From: Prevotella sp.
GTDB lineage: Bacteria; Bacteroidota; Bacteroidia; Bacteroidales; Bacteroidaceae
DNA length: 48,647 nucleotides
Assembly: GCA_017556145.1 (NCBI GenBank)
Contig: JAFZCU010000237.1
Coordinates: 1 to 48,647 of the forward strand
Direction: 5' to 3'
The notes under the pieces were generated by a model, which had not been told where the DNA came from, did no database searches, and saw nothing but the letters and a program-made list of their open reading frames with translations. Shown piece by piece: positions 31,546-40,748 of this stretch. Each line of letters starts with the position of its first letter. The first letter of the stretch is position 1. The position numbers were made by a program, and so were the translations under genes.

Positions 31546-32142
31546 TCAAAAAACGAATCGGAGCGATTCGAAGAGCTGAATCACCAGAATGTAGAAAATG
31601 AACAGCGGCGCACCCTTCCTGCATCCGAATGAAAGTGCGTCGAGCACATCAGAGAGCGTCTGAAAGCGTCCTGATATGAGTCCGAAGGTGACAGATACGA
31701 GGATGATGCCGAAACTGAGGATGGGAATGATGCTACGCGAAAAAGGTGATGGGAAAAGGCTACCCGTGGACGACAGCAATACCGCATGTGGGACAGCCGT
31801 CAGCAGCAGGACCACCCCTACATAGAGCACAAGAAACACAAAGGTGATCCGCAAGGCCATACGGTCGCGATAGCTGGTATGCGGTCGCCTAAAGAGTCCA
31901 CTCTTCTGGATACACCCCAGCGCCACCAGCATCAGCACAAGACAAGCCAGCCACGGTGATGCCACCATTGACGTGAAATTACCGAAGAACCAACGCACGC
32001 CTTCGCCTGACAGCAACGAGCGAACCCCATCGACCCTCATGGCAGAAAGGATCCATGAGAGGAGGATGAGCACTGCCTCGGCTATCAGCAGAAGCAACAT
32101 GAGCATCCCTAACCGTGAAGTCTTGCCCTGACTATTCATCAT
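31546..32142 (-). CDS. Half-length AbgT-like membrane protein
   Basis: A 198-residue protein with about five membrane helices. The segment VDGVRSLLSGEGVRWFFGNFTS followed by a hydrophobic helix and ALGCIQKSGLFRR closely resembles the N-terminal part of AbgT (p-aminobenzoyl-glutamate) transporters, which are about 500 residues. The C-terminal half is missing and the gene ends normally, so it is either a decayed transporter or a distinct short family. It overlaps the response regulator gene by 11 bases and is last in the sensor operon. A CGAATCG/CGATTCG dyad lies at its 3' end. Confidence 0.6.
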   Translation of the reverse strand: MMNSQGKTSRLGMLMLLLLIAEAVLILLSWILSAMRVDGVRSLLSGEGVRWFFGNFTSMVASPWLACLVLMLVALGCIQKSGLFRRPHTSYRDRMALRITFVFLVLYVGVVLLLTAVPHAVLLSSTGSLFPSPFSRSIIPILSFGIILVSVTFGLISGRFQTLSDVLDALSFGCRKGAPLFIFYILVIQLFESLRFVF

Positions 32143-32851
32143 CGGCTACAAGATTGTCGATGTCGATAATATGCAGTTCGATGGCACGTACCACCAGACG
32201 TGTCGCATTGACATTGCCGACACTCTCTGGAAACAGTTTCTTGATGAGCTCGTTTTGGCGCTTCTCCAGACTCTTCACGCCAAAGGGCATGCCACGCAGA
32301 CCTGTAATCTGCTCCTTGGTATAACCCAGCGCCAGATGGCGCAGGAAACGCTCATCGTATTCATCGACCTCATAACTCACGACAGCCTCCTGTTTTGCAA
32401 GTTGACCGCTGACGGCCTGTTTGAAGCGCTCGACGATTTTCTCGAGGATGGGCTCATTGAATACCAACGTCTTACCCTCCATCACCGCGTTCACATCGCG
32501 ACGTGTCAGCAATTCGCCAGTCTTCAGGATGATACCATCGGCACCAGCATCCAGTACATCAACCCAGAGTTTCTCGTTAAGAATCTCGCCCGTAAAGATC
32601 AGCACCTTGATATCCGGATGCATCTCCTTTGTACTTCGACATATCTCCACACCAACAGTCGTTGAGCCGCTCAAGCCCAGATCAAGCAACACAAGGTCAG
32701 GTTTCTGTTGTTTGAGAAGTTTCCAATAGGCTGGCTCCGATTCTGCCGTGCCAATAACCTCTGCCTCAGGAATGTCGCTCTTGAGGATGCCCAGCGTGCC
32801 CTTCAACTCCAAGAGCACATCTTCTACAATGATGACTTTAAACTGATTCAT
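32132..32851 (-). CDS. Response regulator with LuxR-like output domain
   Basis: A 239-residue regulator. The receiver (1-125) has acidic pair E10/D11, phosphoacceptor D57 (LVLLDLGLSGS), and a conserved Lys at ILKTGE (about 109). The C-terminal part, RFLRHLALGYTKEQITGLRGMPFGVKSLEKRQNELIKKL (about 168-206), fits a divergent LuxR/GerE helix-turn-helix. It lies 6 bases after the large sensor gene and is surely its partner. Targets unknown. Confidence 0.88.
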   Translation of the reverse strand: MNQFKVIIVEDVLLELKGTLGILKSDIPEAEVIGTAESEPAYWKLLKQQKPDLVLLDLGLSGSTTVGVEICRSTKEMHPDIKVLIFTGEILNEKLWVDVLDAGADGIILKTGELLTRRDVNAVMEGKTLVFNEPILEKIVERFKQAVSGQLAKQEAVVSYEVDEYDERFLRHLALGYTKEQITGLRGMPFGVKSLEKRQNELIKKLFPESVGNVNATRLVVRAIELHIIDIDNLVADDE

Positions 32852-32857
32852 ATACTT

Positions 32858-35800
32858 CTATTCTATTTGATGATTTGACACTTTAGGGGCAGCGGGCAGA
32901 ATGATGCGTACGACTGATTGACTGTCGCGCACTTCTGCCCAGATGCCACACATACGACGGTTGGTTGCCTCGCCATGATCGCGCACGATCTGTCGGCATA
33001 GCAGATAAGGAATGTTCTTTATGGAGGCAGGTGTAAACAATGCCTGGGCCTCATCGTTGCTCAGATGGAGACCGGGCATTGGCATCGTAATCTCGACATA
33101 CTTGCCATCATGGATGAGGGATACATCCGAGGGCTCCTTCCCCCCACCCTGCTTACGAAGGATGGAGAACAGGTAGCTGACGAGATTCTCATCGCCCAAG
33201 ATACCGTTCGACAGACGACGGATATGCAGATTCGTCCGTTCCGTCTGATCCATCGCCTGCTGTGAGAGCATGCCGTAAAGTTCGCGATAATAGCCCACAA
33301 TCTCTGACAGTGACCCCTCTTCACCCTGATCCACCAACTGTCGGATGCGCGATGGATAATACATCGTTTCATGCTTGAGGGTGGAGAGACAATTGTCGAG
33401 CACTGCATTCGACACATGCAGATTGGCAGTCTCGAGATCCAGACGTCGCAACTCATCGTCCATCATCTCCAGGCTCGACATCTGCTGTCGCTCCATCAGG
33501 AAACGATAGTATAGCCGATGGCGATAATACAACAGATAATAGGCAGGCAGAATGGAACACAGCACAAGGATGAGCAAAATGACCGCAATACGCTTGTTGG
33601 TCTGCGACTGCTGCATCATACGACAATAGTCAGCCAATGTGTTATCAGCCGACATCTCTTTGTAAAGCTGCGTGTAGATACGGTTGTTATAATGGTAGAG
33701 TTGCCACTCGTGGAGGGCGAGCGCTGCTACAGCACTCTCATTACGGATGTCAAGGATGATATTATAATTGGTATCCAGCGAATCCTGATACCACTTGATC
33801 TCCGGAATCATCAATGAAAGGTCACCCTGACGCAGCATCAGGTCATTGCCTTTCGGACAAAGCTGCTGATAGTGAAGGTTCAGATAGTAACGGCATGAGT
33901 CTGCGAACATCAAGGTCCGCTCGAAGGTGCCGTTGATATTGGAGAAATAAGCAGAATCGGCAAATACGCTCGCCTTCCCGACAAAATCGTCTGTCGCCAA
34001 TGCCTTCGAAGGAAGAAGTGCGACACTCATGGTTATCAAACCTATCAGCATACGCACCACGCCTTTAGGCAGGCGGAAGGAGAAGCAAGAACCATGCCCT
34101 TTGGTACTCTGAGCAGTGATCTGGCAGATTGAAAAGATTTGACTGATCTTGCGGTATTTCTCGATGATTCCCTTACAGTTAAGTAAGCCGAAACCATGAT
34201 TGCCAATGGGTTTGGGATCGAAGATATGCGCCAGCTGTTCCTCGCTGATACCCTCGCCTGTATCTGTCACTGAGATCTCCACATAGTCGGGTGTCTGCTT
34301 GGCAGAAACGGTGACACTTCCCCCCTCAGGCGTGAACTTTCGGGCATTGTCGGCCAACGTATTGAGCATAAAGAGCGTTAAGACACGGTCGGCCTTCACC
34401 TGTGCATCTGTGGTCTGCAGATCCAAGGTGATGCCCTTCATGGCAAATGCCTTGCGGCTATGTGACATCAGGTCGAAGAGCGGCTGCAAGGGGAAACTCT
34501 CAATCTTGAGGTTCAGTTCACCCTGACGCAGCTGTATCCATTGCGTGAGGATATCATTGTAGTCGTTGATCTGATCGGTGAGTTCACGAATATAGGCAAG
34601 ACTCTCCTGTTTGCTACTTTCGTCCAAGGTATCAAGTCGGCTAATCTCATGAAGGATACGATCAATGAAAGGCGTAATACCATTGACAAGTGATATCTTA
34701 GCGCGTTGCTCCAGATGACGCCGCTCGTTGTCTTCAAGACGTAGCTTGCTGGCGGACACATCATCCTGACGCTGTTCTATTTCGTCTTCAAGTTGGCTAT
34801 AACTGCCTTTTTTCCGCTTATTCAAACGGTTGAAGAGCCATAACAAGAACACCAGAAGGATAATAGCCACCACCACTGCCACCAACATGAAATTAAGTTG
34901 GTTGGCACTGCGCTCGAACTGCCCCGCACGTGCCTCGAGTTCACGGTCCTGACGTGTCTCGCTCATCAAATCGATATAGGCATTACGGTTCTCGTCGCTC
35001 AGTCGTTTCTCGTCCATTGCAGAATAGACCAGACTTAGTTGCTCGCGAATACTGGCAACGAGGTCAGGGGCCTGGTAGATGGCAGAGTCAGAGAGTGCTT
35101 CCTCCAGATTAAAAAGCGCTGACTCATAATCATCGATCTGACGATAGCAAGAGGCTAAGGTTCGGTAAGCACCAGCTATCTGGTAGATGTCACCATAGCG
35201 TATAAAAAGGTGAAGGGCATCCTCAGCAAGCCAGCCTGCGAGCATCTCATCATCGACACCATCGGGATTGATGAACTTCATGGCAGGAAGGTTGTCTGCC
35301 AAAAGTTGGCGACGGTAATCAGGATCCATGAAATGTTCTGAGAGTGCCTCAAGTGCATTGGCCGCAAAATAGGGATAATCGCCTTGACGTGCGTGTATGA
35401 AGCAACGCAACAGATGGTCGAATTCCTCCTGATTAATATCCTGCTGAGTGCCCGTGGTGATGATGCCACCAGAGCCGACATAATACAAATAATTCAACCA
35501 TTGTGCCGTATCGCGCCTGAGATCGTTGACATCGATGTTCTGGAGAGCCTCTATCGACTGTCGCTCCAAACCCACATAATAATAATAGGTGGAAGTGACG
35601 ATGGCCATTTCCGATTCTGCATAGCGCAGACGACTCAACTGATAATCGTTTAATTGTTCACGCTCTTCATTGATACGCTTCAGAGCCTCCATCGCATTCT
35701 CACGGTATTCATAGAACTCGCGATTCTTCGAGCGACGCTGGCAGAGGCGCATCTGTTGCACATAACTAACAAGAAGTTCTGTCTGATTATCAGTGATTTG

Positions 35801-36064
35801 TACAACTTCATTCAAGCGTTTGTTAGCCTTATCGTATTGCATCTTGACAATATCGGTAAAGGCCAAATTGTTAAGAGCCTCTGCCCTGCCCTTGTCGTAA
35901 TGCGCAGATAGGTCGTAGGCTTGTTTCGCATAGTATTCGGTAGAGTCAACATTCTTGTAATGATAGGCGTATGATAGCGCATTCAGCTTGTCGACTGTCC
36001 GCCTATTAGGATGCGCACAGGCTGAAATGAGAACAGTTGACAGTATGAATAGCCAGAACTTCAT
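32858..36064 (-). CDS. Large membrane sensor with two kinase-like modules (DUF5112/DUF5113 type)
   Basis: A 1068-residue protein. Order: lipoprotein-type signal (lipobox LISAC, C16); TPR-like helical extracytoplasmic domain (about 25-385); membrane helix (391-412); coiled coil; a first kinase module with an ATPase domain showing N-box LNTLADNARKFTPEGG (about 567-582), G1 TDTGEGI (600-606) and G2 GNHGFGLLN (about 621-629) but no His in the expected HisKA site (ISLVNGITPFIDRI); then a second signal-like helix (673-690), another extracytoplasmic domain (691-824), membrane helix (825-847), and a second module with a HisKA-like LKHETMYYPSRI (H898) but an ATPase fold without glycine boxes. Start at MKFWLFILST because longer frames cross a terminator. 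Confidence 0.8.
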   Translation of the reverse strand: MKFWLFILSTVLISACAHPNRRTVDKLNALSYAYHYKNVDSTEYYAKQAYDLSAHYDKGRAEALNNLAFTDIVKMQYDKANKRLNEVVQITDNQTELLVSYVQQMRLCQRRSKNREFYEYRENAMEALKRINEEREQLNDYQLSRLRYAESEMAIVTSTYYYYVGLERQSIEALQNIDVNDLRRDTAQWLNYLYYVGSGGIITTGTQQDINQEEFDHLLRCFIHARQGDYPYFAANALEALSEHFMDPDYRRQLLADNLPAMKFINPDGVDDEMLAGWLAEDALHLFIRYGDIYQIAGAYRTLASCYRQIDDYESALFNLEEALSDSAIYQAPDLVASIREQLSLVYSAMDEKRLSDENRNAYIDLMSETRQDRELEARAGQFERSANQLNFMLVAVVVAIILLVFLLWLFNRLNKRKKGSYSQLEDEIEQRQDDVSASKLRLEDNERRHLEQRAKISLVNGITPFIDRILHEISRLDTLDESSKQESLAYIRELTDQINDYNDILTQWIQLRQGELNLKIESFPLQPLFDLMSHSRKAFAMKGITLDLQTTDAQVKADRVLTLFMLNTLADNARKFTPEGGSVTVSAKQTPDYVEISVTDTGEGISEEQLAHIFDPKPIGNHGFGLLNCKGIIEKYRKISQIFSICQITAQSTKGHGSCFSFRLPKGVVRMLIGLITMSVALLPSKALATDDFVGKASVFADSAYFSNINGTFERTLMFADSCRYYLNLHYQQLCPKGNDLMLRQGDLSLMIPEIKWYQDSLDTNYNIILDIRNESAVAALALHEWQLYHYNNRIYTQLYKEMSADNTLADYCRMMQQSQTNKRIAVILLILVLCSILPAYYLLYYRHRLYYRFLMERQQMSSLEMMDDELRRLDLETANLHVSNAVLDNCLSTLKHETMYYPSRIRQLVDQGEEGSLSEIVGYYRELYGMLSQQAMDQTERTNLHIRRLSNGILGDENLVSYLFSILRKQGGGKEPSDVSLIHDGKYVEITMPMPGLHLSNDEAQALFTPASIKNIPYLLCRQIVRDHGEATNRRMCGIWAEVRDSQSVVRIILPAAPKVSNHQIE

Positions 36065-36068
36065 AAGC

Positions 36069-36107
36069 AAAAAACAGTCCCTCTCGCCATATTCCAGCGA
36101 GAGGGAC
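36069..36107 (-). terminator. Terminator after the KDPG aldolase gene
   Basis: An 11-bp perfect stem (GTCCCTCTCGC/GCGAGAGGGAC, 36077-36107) is followed on the minus strand by TGTTTTTTG. It separates eda from the sensor gene, whose ATG lies 5 bases past the T-run. Confidence 0.88.
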
Positions 36108-36118
36108 ACATACGGATA

Positions 36119-36787
36119 TTATGCACGGGCCTTGGCCACGTAACCCAGTGCTTCCTTGCACTTGTCGGTCACATATTGCCAGTCGCCTGCCTTCACTTTG
36201 TCTGATGGGAAGAGTTTTGAGCCCATACCCACACAGAAAACGCCAGCCTTGAACCAGCCCTTCAGGTTCTCCTCTTCAGGAGCAACACCACCGGTAACCA
36301 TGATTTTTGACCAAGGCATCGGTGCCTTCAGGCCTTTCACCATATTAGGGCCAACCACATCGCCAGGGAACACCTTCGTCAGGTCGCAGCCCAGTTCCTG
36401 AGCCTTACCGATCTCAGAAACAGTCATACAGCCAGGACAATAGGGGATCAGTCGACGGTTGCAAACAGGAGCGATGTCAGGATTCAACAGCGGACCTACG
36501 ACGAAACAAGCACCCAACTGGATGTACATAGCTGCTGTAGGTGCATCGACAATAGAGCCAATACCCAGAGCCAGTTCGGGGCACTCTTTATCAGCCCACT
36601 TCACCAATTCGCCAAAGATCTCCTGAGCGAAGTCGCCACGATTCGTGAACTCAAATGCCCGAACACCACCCTCGTAGCAAGCCTTCACCACATTCTTACA
36701 GGTGTCGAGATCCTTATGATAGAAGACGGGTACCATTCCGGTATCACCAATCTTCTTCATGACTGCAATTTTATCAAACTTAGCCAT
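36119..36787 (-). CDS. eda: KDPG/4-hydroxy-2-oxoglutarate aldolase
   Basis: A 222-residue class I aldolase that splits 2-keto-3-deoxy-6-phosphogluconate into pyruvate and glyceraldehyde-3-phosphate, the last step of hexuronate breakdown. Glu in FEFTNRGD (about 47), the substrate region [12 protein letters not shown], the Schiff-base Lys region ([26 protein letters not shown], where the FPGD precedes a phosphate site) and [17 protein letters not shown] are typical. Downstream of kdgK on the same strand with a 106-base gap that holds GTGAAAAGTGAAG-like simple sequence but no clear promoter. Confidence 0.93.
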   Translation of the reverse strand: MAKFDKIAVMKKIGDTGMVPVFYHKDLDTCKNVVKACYEGGVRAFEFTNRGDFAQEIFGELVKWADKECPELALGIGSIVDAPTAAMYIQLGACFVVGPLLNPDIAPVCNRRLIPYCPGCMTVSEIGKAQELGCDLTKVFPGDVVGPNMVKGLKAPMPWSKIMVTGGVAPEEENLKGWFKAGVFCVGMGSKLFPSDKVKAGDWQYVTDKCKEALGYVAKARA

Positions 36788-36893
36788 AACTTTTCACTAT
36801 TGATGTTTCACATCGAGCTCGCTCACGTTCTACATAACTTAAGCAAGCTCAGTTCTGTTCTCACTTAATCGCGATCTTCACTTTTCACTAATA

Positions 36894-37916
36894 TCAGCGC
36901 TGAACACGGCCACTGGCGTTACCACCTGCAAGCGACTCGACCTCATCGACAGAAACAAGGTTGAAGTCGCCATTGATGGTGTGCTTCAAGGCAGAAGCAG
37001 CCACCGCAAACTCGAGGGCCTCACCCTGTGTTGACTTCGTGAGCAGGCCGTGAATCAAACCACCTGAGAAGGAATCACCACCACCAACGCGGTCGATGAT
37101 CGGATTGATCTCATAACGCTTAGACTGATAGAACTCCTTACCATCATAGATAAGCGCCTTCCAGCCGTTGTACGTAGCACTGTAGCTCTCGCGGAGCGTA
37201 GAAACAACATATTTGAAACCGAATTCCTTCATCATCTGCTTGAAGATGCCCTCATAGCCAGCAGCATCCGTCTTTCCGCCCTCTACGTCAGCATCGGGCT
37301 TGAAACCGAGACAAAGTTCAGCATCCTCCTCATTACCGATACATACATCAACATACTGCATGAGCGGGCGCATGATGGAGATAGCCTTCTCAGAAGTCCA
37401 CAGCTTCTTACGGAAATTCAGGTCGACAGAAACGGTGACGCCATGACGCTTAGCGGCCTCACAAGCGAGCTTTGTGAGCTCAGCAGCCTTATCGCTGATG
37501 GCGGGCGTGATACCAGACCAATGGAACCAAGCAGCACCCTCCATGATCTTGTCGAAGTCGAAGTCTGAAGGCACAGCCTCTGCGATAGACGAATGGGCAC
37601 GATCGTAAATCACCTTTGAAGGACGCATCGAGGCACCTGTCTCTGCATAGTACAGACCCACGCGGTCGCCTCCACGGGTGATAAACTCGGTATTGACACC
37701 ATAACGGCGCAGTGCGTTGACTGCAATCTGACCAATCTCGTGTTTAGGAAGCTTTGATACGAAGTAAGCCTCATGACCATAATTAGCGACTGAGATTGCC
37801 ACATTTGCCTCACCACCACCAGGGATGATGCGGAATGATTCACTCTGAATGAAACGATCGTTTCCCTGAGGGGAAAGGCGAAGCATAATCTCGCCTAATG
37901 TTACGATTTTTGCCAT
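36894..37916 (-). CDS. kdgK: PfkB-family 2-dehydro-3-deoxygluconokinase
   Basis: A 340-residue ribokinase-fold sugar kinase that phosphorylates KDG to KDPG. The N-terminal GEIMLRLSPQGNDRFIQ and the GGGEANVAISVANYG motif (about 33-47) bind sugar; the C-terminal DRVGGGDSFSGGLIHGLL (about 283-300) carries the anion hole and catalytic Asp of the PfkB signature 2. Assignment as KDG kinase rests on the family type plus the adjacent aldolase and altronate dehydratase. The promoter is 37969-38000, facing away from the LacI-type gene. Confidence 0.9.
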   Translation of the reverse strand: MAKIVTLGEIMLRLSPQGNDRFIQSESFRIIPGGGEANVAISVANYGHEAYFVSKLPKHEIGQIAVNALRRYGVNTEFITRGGDRVGLYYAETGASMRPSKVIYDRAHSSIAEAVPSDFDFDKIMEGAAWFHWSGITPAISDKAAELTKLACEAAKRHGVTVSVDLNFRKKLWTSEKAISIMRPLMQYVDVCIGNEEDAELCLGFKPDADVEGGKTDAAGYEGIFKQMMKEFGFKYVVSTLRESYSATYNGWKALIYDGKEFYQSKRYEINPIIDRVGGGDSFSGGLIHGLLTKSTQGEALEFAVAASALKHTINGDFNLVSVDEVESLAGGNASGRVQR

Positions 37917-37968
37917 TGCTTTTTTGCTTTTGTTTTATAGATTAACACTATTCTCTTCAATTCGACCA

Positions 37969-38000
37969 CAAAAGTACGACTTTTTTCTGAAACTACCAAA
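37969..38000 (-). promoter_or_regulatory. kdgK-eda promoter
   Basis: Minus-strand TACTTTTG (complement of 37969-37976) and TTTG (complement of 37997-38000), 20 bases apart. Confidence 0.75.
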
Positions 38001-38027
38001 TATTATATAGTGAAAAAGGGCAGAAAA

Positions 38028-38049
38028 GTTACGGAAACGATTTCGTAAC
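38028..38049. promoter_or_regulatory. LacI-type operator candidate
   Basis: A 22-base imperfect palindrome, arms GTTACG/CGTAAC with a GAAACGATTTC core, symmetric at 18 of 22 positions around a central CG as in LacI-family sites. It lies between the two divergent promoters, just upstream of both -33 boxes, so one bound regulator could control both sides. Confidence 0.68.
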
Positions 38050-38056
38050 AAAATCA

Positions 38057-38088
38057 TTTGGTGGAATCAATTATTATTTGTACCTTTG
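38057..38088 (+). promoter_or_regulatory. Promoter of the LacI-type regulator
   Basis: TTTG (38057-38060), 20 bases, TACCTTTG (38081-38088). The ATG at 38111 follows 22 bases later. Confidence 0.75.
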
Positions 38089-38110
38089 CACGGCAAAAGC
38101 ATCAAACGAA

Positions 38111-39178
38111 ATGGGTAAAGAGAATATCAGAATTAAGGATATCGCCGAACGTGCAGGCGTCTCGGTTGGTACTGTTGACCGTGTGCTCCACAATCGTCCA
38201 AATGTATCTAAGACAGCCCTTGAGAAGGTAAACAAGGCGCTGGCGGAAATGGACTATAAGCCCAATATGTACGCCTCTGCCCTCGCCTACAACAAGAAAT
38301 ACACGTTCTATTGTGTATTACCCAAGCATGAGCAGGAGGCTTATTGGGATGAGATTGAGGAAGGTGCCCAAGCCTGTACAGACTTCCGCCGCGATTTCGG
38401 CATCACCCTGAAATTCATCTATTACGAACGTTTCAACAATGCTTCGTTCACCCGCATGGTTCGTGAGTTCTTTACAGAGAAGTTCGATGGTGTGATCATC
38501 GTGCCGACGACGTTGGAACAGACCGCCCGCTTTACGGAAAAGCTCATTGACCGTGGCATCCCATACGTTTTGCTCGACAGCTATATGCCCGACCTGAAGC
38601 CCCTGGCCTTCTTCGGACAGGACTCCTTTGCCAGCGGTTACTTCGCTGCCCGTATGCTGATGCTCATTGCATCCAAGGAGAAAGAGATCGCACTGGTGAA
38701 GCAGACACGAGATGGCAAGGTGGGATCGAAGCAACAAGCCAACCGTGAAACGGGTTTCCGTCATTATATGGTAGACCACTTCCCTGATGTCAAGATCACG
38801 GAAGTAGACTTGCCCTTGGATGAGGAGCGTGTGGAATATGACACCATCCTTGAGAAATTCTTCAAAGACCACCCCAATATCCACCATTGCATCACGTTTA
38901 ACTCAAAGGCACACATTGTGGGAGAGTTCTTAAAGAAGAGTAATCGTCGTAATATCCAGATCATGGGCTATGACATGGTGCCTAAGAACGAGGTCTGTAT
39001 CCGTCAGGGCAGTATCTCCTTCCTGATTGCACAACATGCCTATCAGCAAGGTTATGCCAGTGTGGATGCCTTGTTCAATGCTATCGTTCTGAAACGAGAA
39101 GTGAATCCTGTGAACTACATGCCCATTGAGATCCTGACAAAGGAAAATGTTGATTTCTATCGGCGAAAGGCAATATAA
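38111..39178 (+). CDS. LacI-family transcriptional regulator
   Basis: A 355-residue regulator: N-terminal helix-turn-helix IRIKDIAERAGVSVGTVDRVLHNRPNVS (about 6-33) with hinge helix, then a periplasmic-binding-protein-like effector domain (FDGVIIVPTTLEQTARF; FFGQDSFASGYFAARML). The start MGKENIRIKDI at 38111 is set by the HTH. Likely regulates the kdgK-eda and uxaA units in response to a hexuronate or KDG-like intermediate, inferred from position and the palindrome at 38028. The VGTVDRVLH motif is of the subtype often seen with a two-lobed PBP binding simple sugars. Confidence 0.93.
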   Translation: MGKENIRIKDIAERAGVSVGTVDRVLHNRPNVSKTALEKVNKALAEMDYKPNMYASALAYNKKYTFYCVLPKHEQEAYWDEIEEGAQACTDFRRDFGITLKFIYYERFNNASFTRMVREFFTEKFDGVIIVPTTLEQTARFTEKLIDRGIPYVLLDSYMPDLKPLAFFGQDSFASGYFAARMLMLIASKEKEIALVKQTRDGKVGSKQQANRETGFRHYMVDHFPDVKITEVDLPLDEERVEYDTILEKFFKDHPNIHHCITFNSKAHIVGEFLKKSNRRNIQIMGYDMVPKNEVCIRQGSISFLIAQHAYQQGYASVDALFNAIVLKREVNPVNYMPIEILTKENVDFYRRKAI

Positions 39179-39219
39179 AATCCAAACTTTCAAAAGCATA
39201 CTAAACAAATTACAAACAC

Positions 39220-40716
39220 ATGGAATTGGCAACTTACTTAAAAATTAATCCGGCAGACTCTGTGGTGGTCTGCTTGCAGCCTAAAAAGAAAGGAGACATC
39301 ATTCGTGTCGACGGTAAGACGGTTGTTTTGAACCAGGACACACCTGCAGGTCACAAAGTGCTTATCAAAGATGTCCTGGAAGGTGAGGACATCATCAAAT
39401 ACGGCTATCCTATCGGTCATGCCCGACAAGATCTGAAAGCTGGCGACTGGGTGAATGAGAACAACCTGAAAACCAATCTTTCCGGCACCCTCGAATATAC
39501 TTACAACCCTGTAGGTGAAGAATTGTCTATCAAGAAAGAAAACCGCACCTTCAAGGGCTACAAACGTAAGAATGGTGATGTAGGCGTTCGCAATGAGATA
39601 TGGATTGTTCCGACTGTTGGCTGCGTGAATGGTATCGCTGAGAAACTGGCAGAGAAATTGCGCAACGAGACAAAACTTGAAGGCATCGACAATGTGTATG
39701 CCTGGCATCATAACTATGGTTGTTCGCAACTATCAGAAGACCATGAGAATACCCGTAAAGTCTTACGCGATATCTGTCTGCATCCTAATGCAGGCGGGGT
39801 GTTGGTGCTGAGTCTGGGTTGTGAGAACAACCAGCCTGATGACTTCATGGCTATGTTGGGCGACTATGACAAGGACCGCATTAAACTGCTGGTGACTCAG
39901 AAGGTAGAAGGCGACGAGATCGAGGCTGGTATGACTATCCTTCGTGATCTATATGATATTGCCAAAGAAGACAAGCGCGAGGATGTGCCCGTCAGTGAAC
40001 TTCGTGTAGGTTTGAAATGCGGAGGTAGCGATGGTTTCAGTGGCATCACAGCCAATCCATTGGTAGGTGAGTTCAGCGACTGGCTGGTTGCACAAGGTGG
40101 AACCAGCGTTCTGACGGAGGTGCCTGAGATGTTTGGTGCAGAAACCATTCTGATGAACCGTTGCCGAACTGAAGAGCTCTTTAATCAGACCGTTTCAATG
40201 ATCAACAACTTCAAAGAGTACTTCCTGTCGCATGGTGAACCTGTGGGCGAGAATCCCTCACCAGGCAATAAGGCCGGTGGTATCTCCACGCTCGAAGACA
40301 AGGCCCTGGGCTGTACGCAGAAATGCGGTAAGGCCCCAGTCAGTGGTGTGATGGAATATGGCGACCGCTTGACCAACAAGGGGCTGAACCTGCTTTCAGC
40401 TCCAGGCAATGACCTGGTAGCATCAACGGCCCTTGCCTCATGCGGCTGTCATATCGTGCTCTTTACCACTGGGCGCGGTACGCCTTTCGGCACCTTCGTA
40501 CCTACCATGAAGGTGGCTACGAATCCCACGCTGGCCAAGAACAAGCCCAGTTGGGTGGACTTCTCTGCAGGGCAACTGGTGGAGGGGCGCACGATGCAGG
40601 AACTGGTACCCGAGTTTATCGACAAGGTGCTTGCAGTAGCCAGTGGCCAACTTGCCAAGAATGAAGAGAATGGCTATCGTGAAATATCAATCTTCAAGAA
40701 CGGCGTAACGCTTTAA
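39220..40716 (+). CDS. uxaA: Altronate dehydratase (UxaA family)
   Basis: A 498-residue protein with both UxaA parts: the N-terminal SAF-like domain (about 1-95) and the C-terminal dehydratase domain (about 105-498). Characteristic blocks are GYKRKNGDVGVRNEIWIVPTVGCVN, WHHNYGCSQL, SLGCENNQPDD, LKCGGSDGFSGITANPLVG and FTTGRGTPFGTFVPTMKVATN. The Cys residues likely hold the iron. Dehydrates D-altronate to KDG, which kdgK and eda then process. Neither uxaB nor uxaC lies in this window. It follows the regulator gene by 41 bases. Confidence 0.93.
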   Translation: MELATYLKINPADSVVVCLQPKKKGDIIRVDGKTVVLNQDTPAGHKVLIKDVLEGEDIIKYGYPIGHARQDLKAGDWVNENNLKTNLSGTLEYTYNPVGEELSIKKENRTFKGYKRKNGDVGVRNEIWIVPTVGCVNGIAEKLAEKLRNETKLEGIDNVYAWHHNYGCSQLSEDHENTRKVLRDICLHPNAGGVLVLSLGCENNQPDDFMAMLGDYDKDRIKLLVTQKVEGDEIEAGMTILRDLYDIAKEDKREDVPVSELRVGLKCGGSDGFSGITANPLVGEFSDWLVAQGGTSVLTEVPEMFGAETILMNRCRTEELFNQTVSMINNFKEYFLSHGEPVGENPSPGNKAGGISTLEDKALGCTQKCGKAPVSGVMEYGDRLTNKGLNLLSAPGNDLVASTALASCGCHIVLFTTGRGTPFGTFVPTMKVATNPTLAKNKPSWVDFSAGQLVEGRTMQELVPEFIDKVLAVASGQLAKNEENGYREISIFKNGVTL

Positions 40717-40717
40717 A

Positions 40718-40748
40718 GAAGTGAAAAGAGAGAAGTGAAAAGTGAAGA
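40718..40748 (+). repeat. GAAGTGAAAAGAGA simple sequence around the nhaC-like start
   Basis: Two to three degenerate copies of GAAGTGAAAAG lie between uxaA and the transporter gene and provide the GTG start codon of the latter. Similar sequence lies between kdgK and eda (about 36785-36893). Confidence 0.6.
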
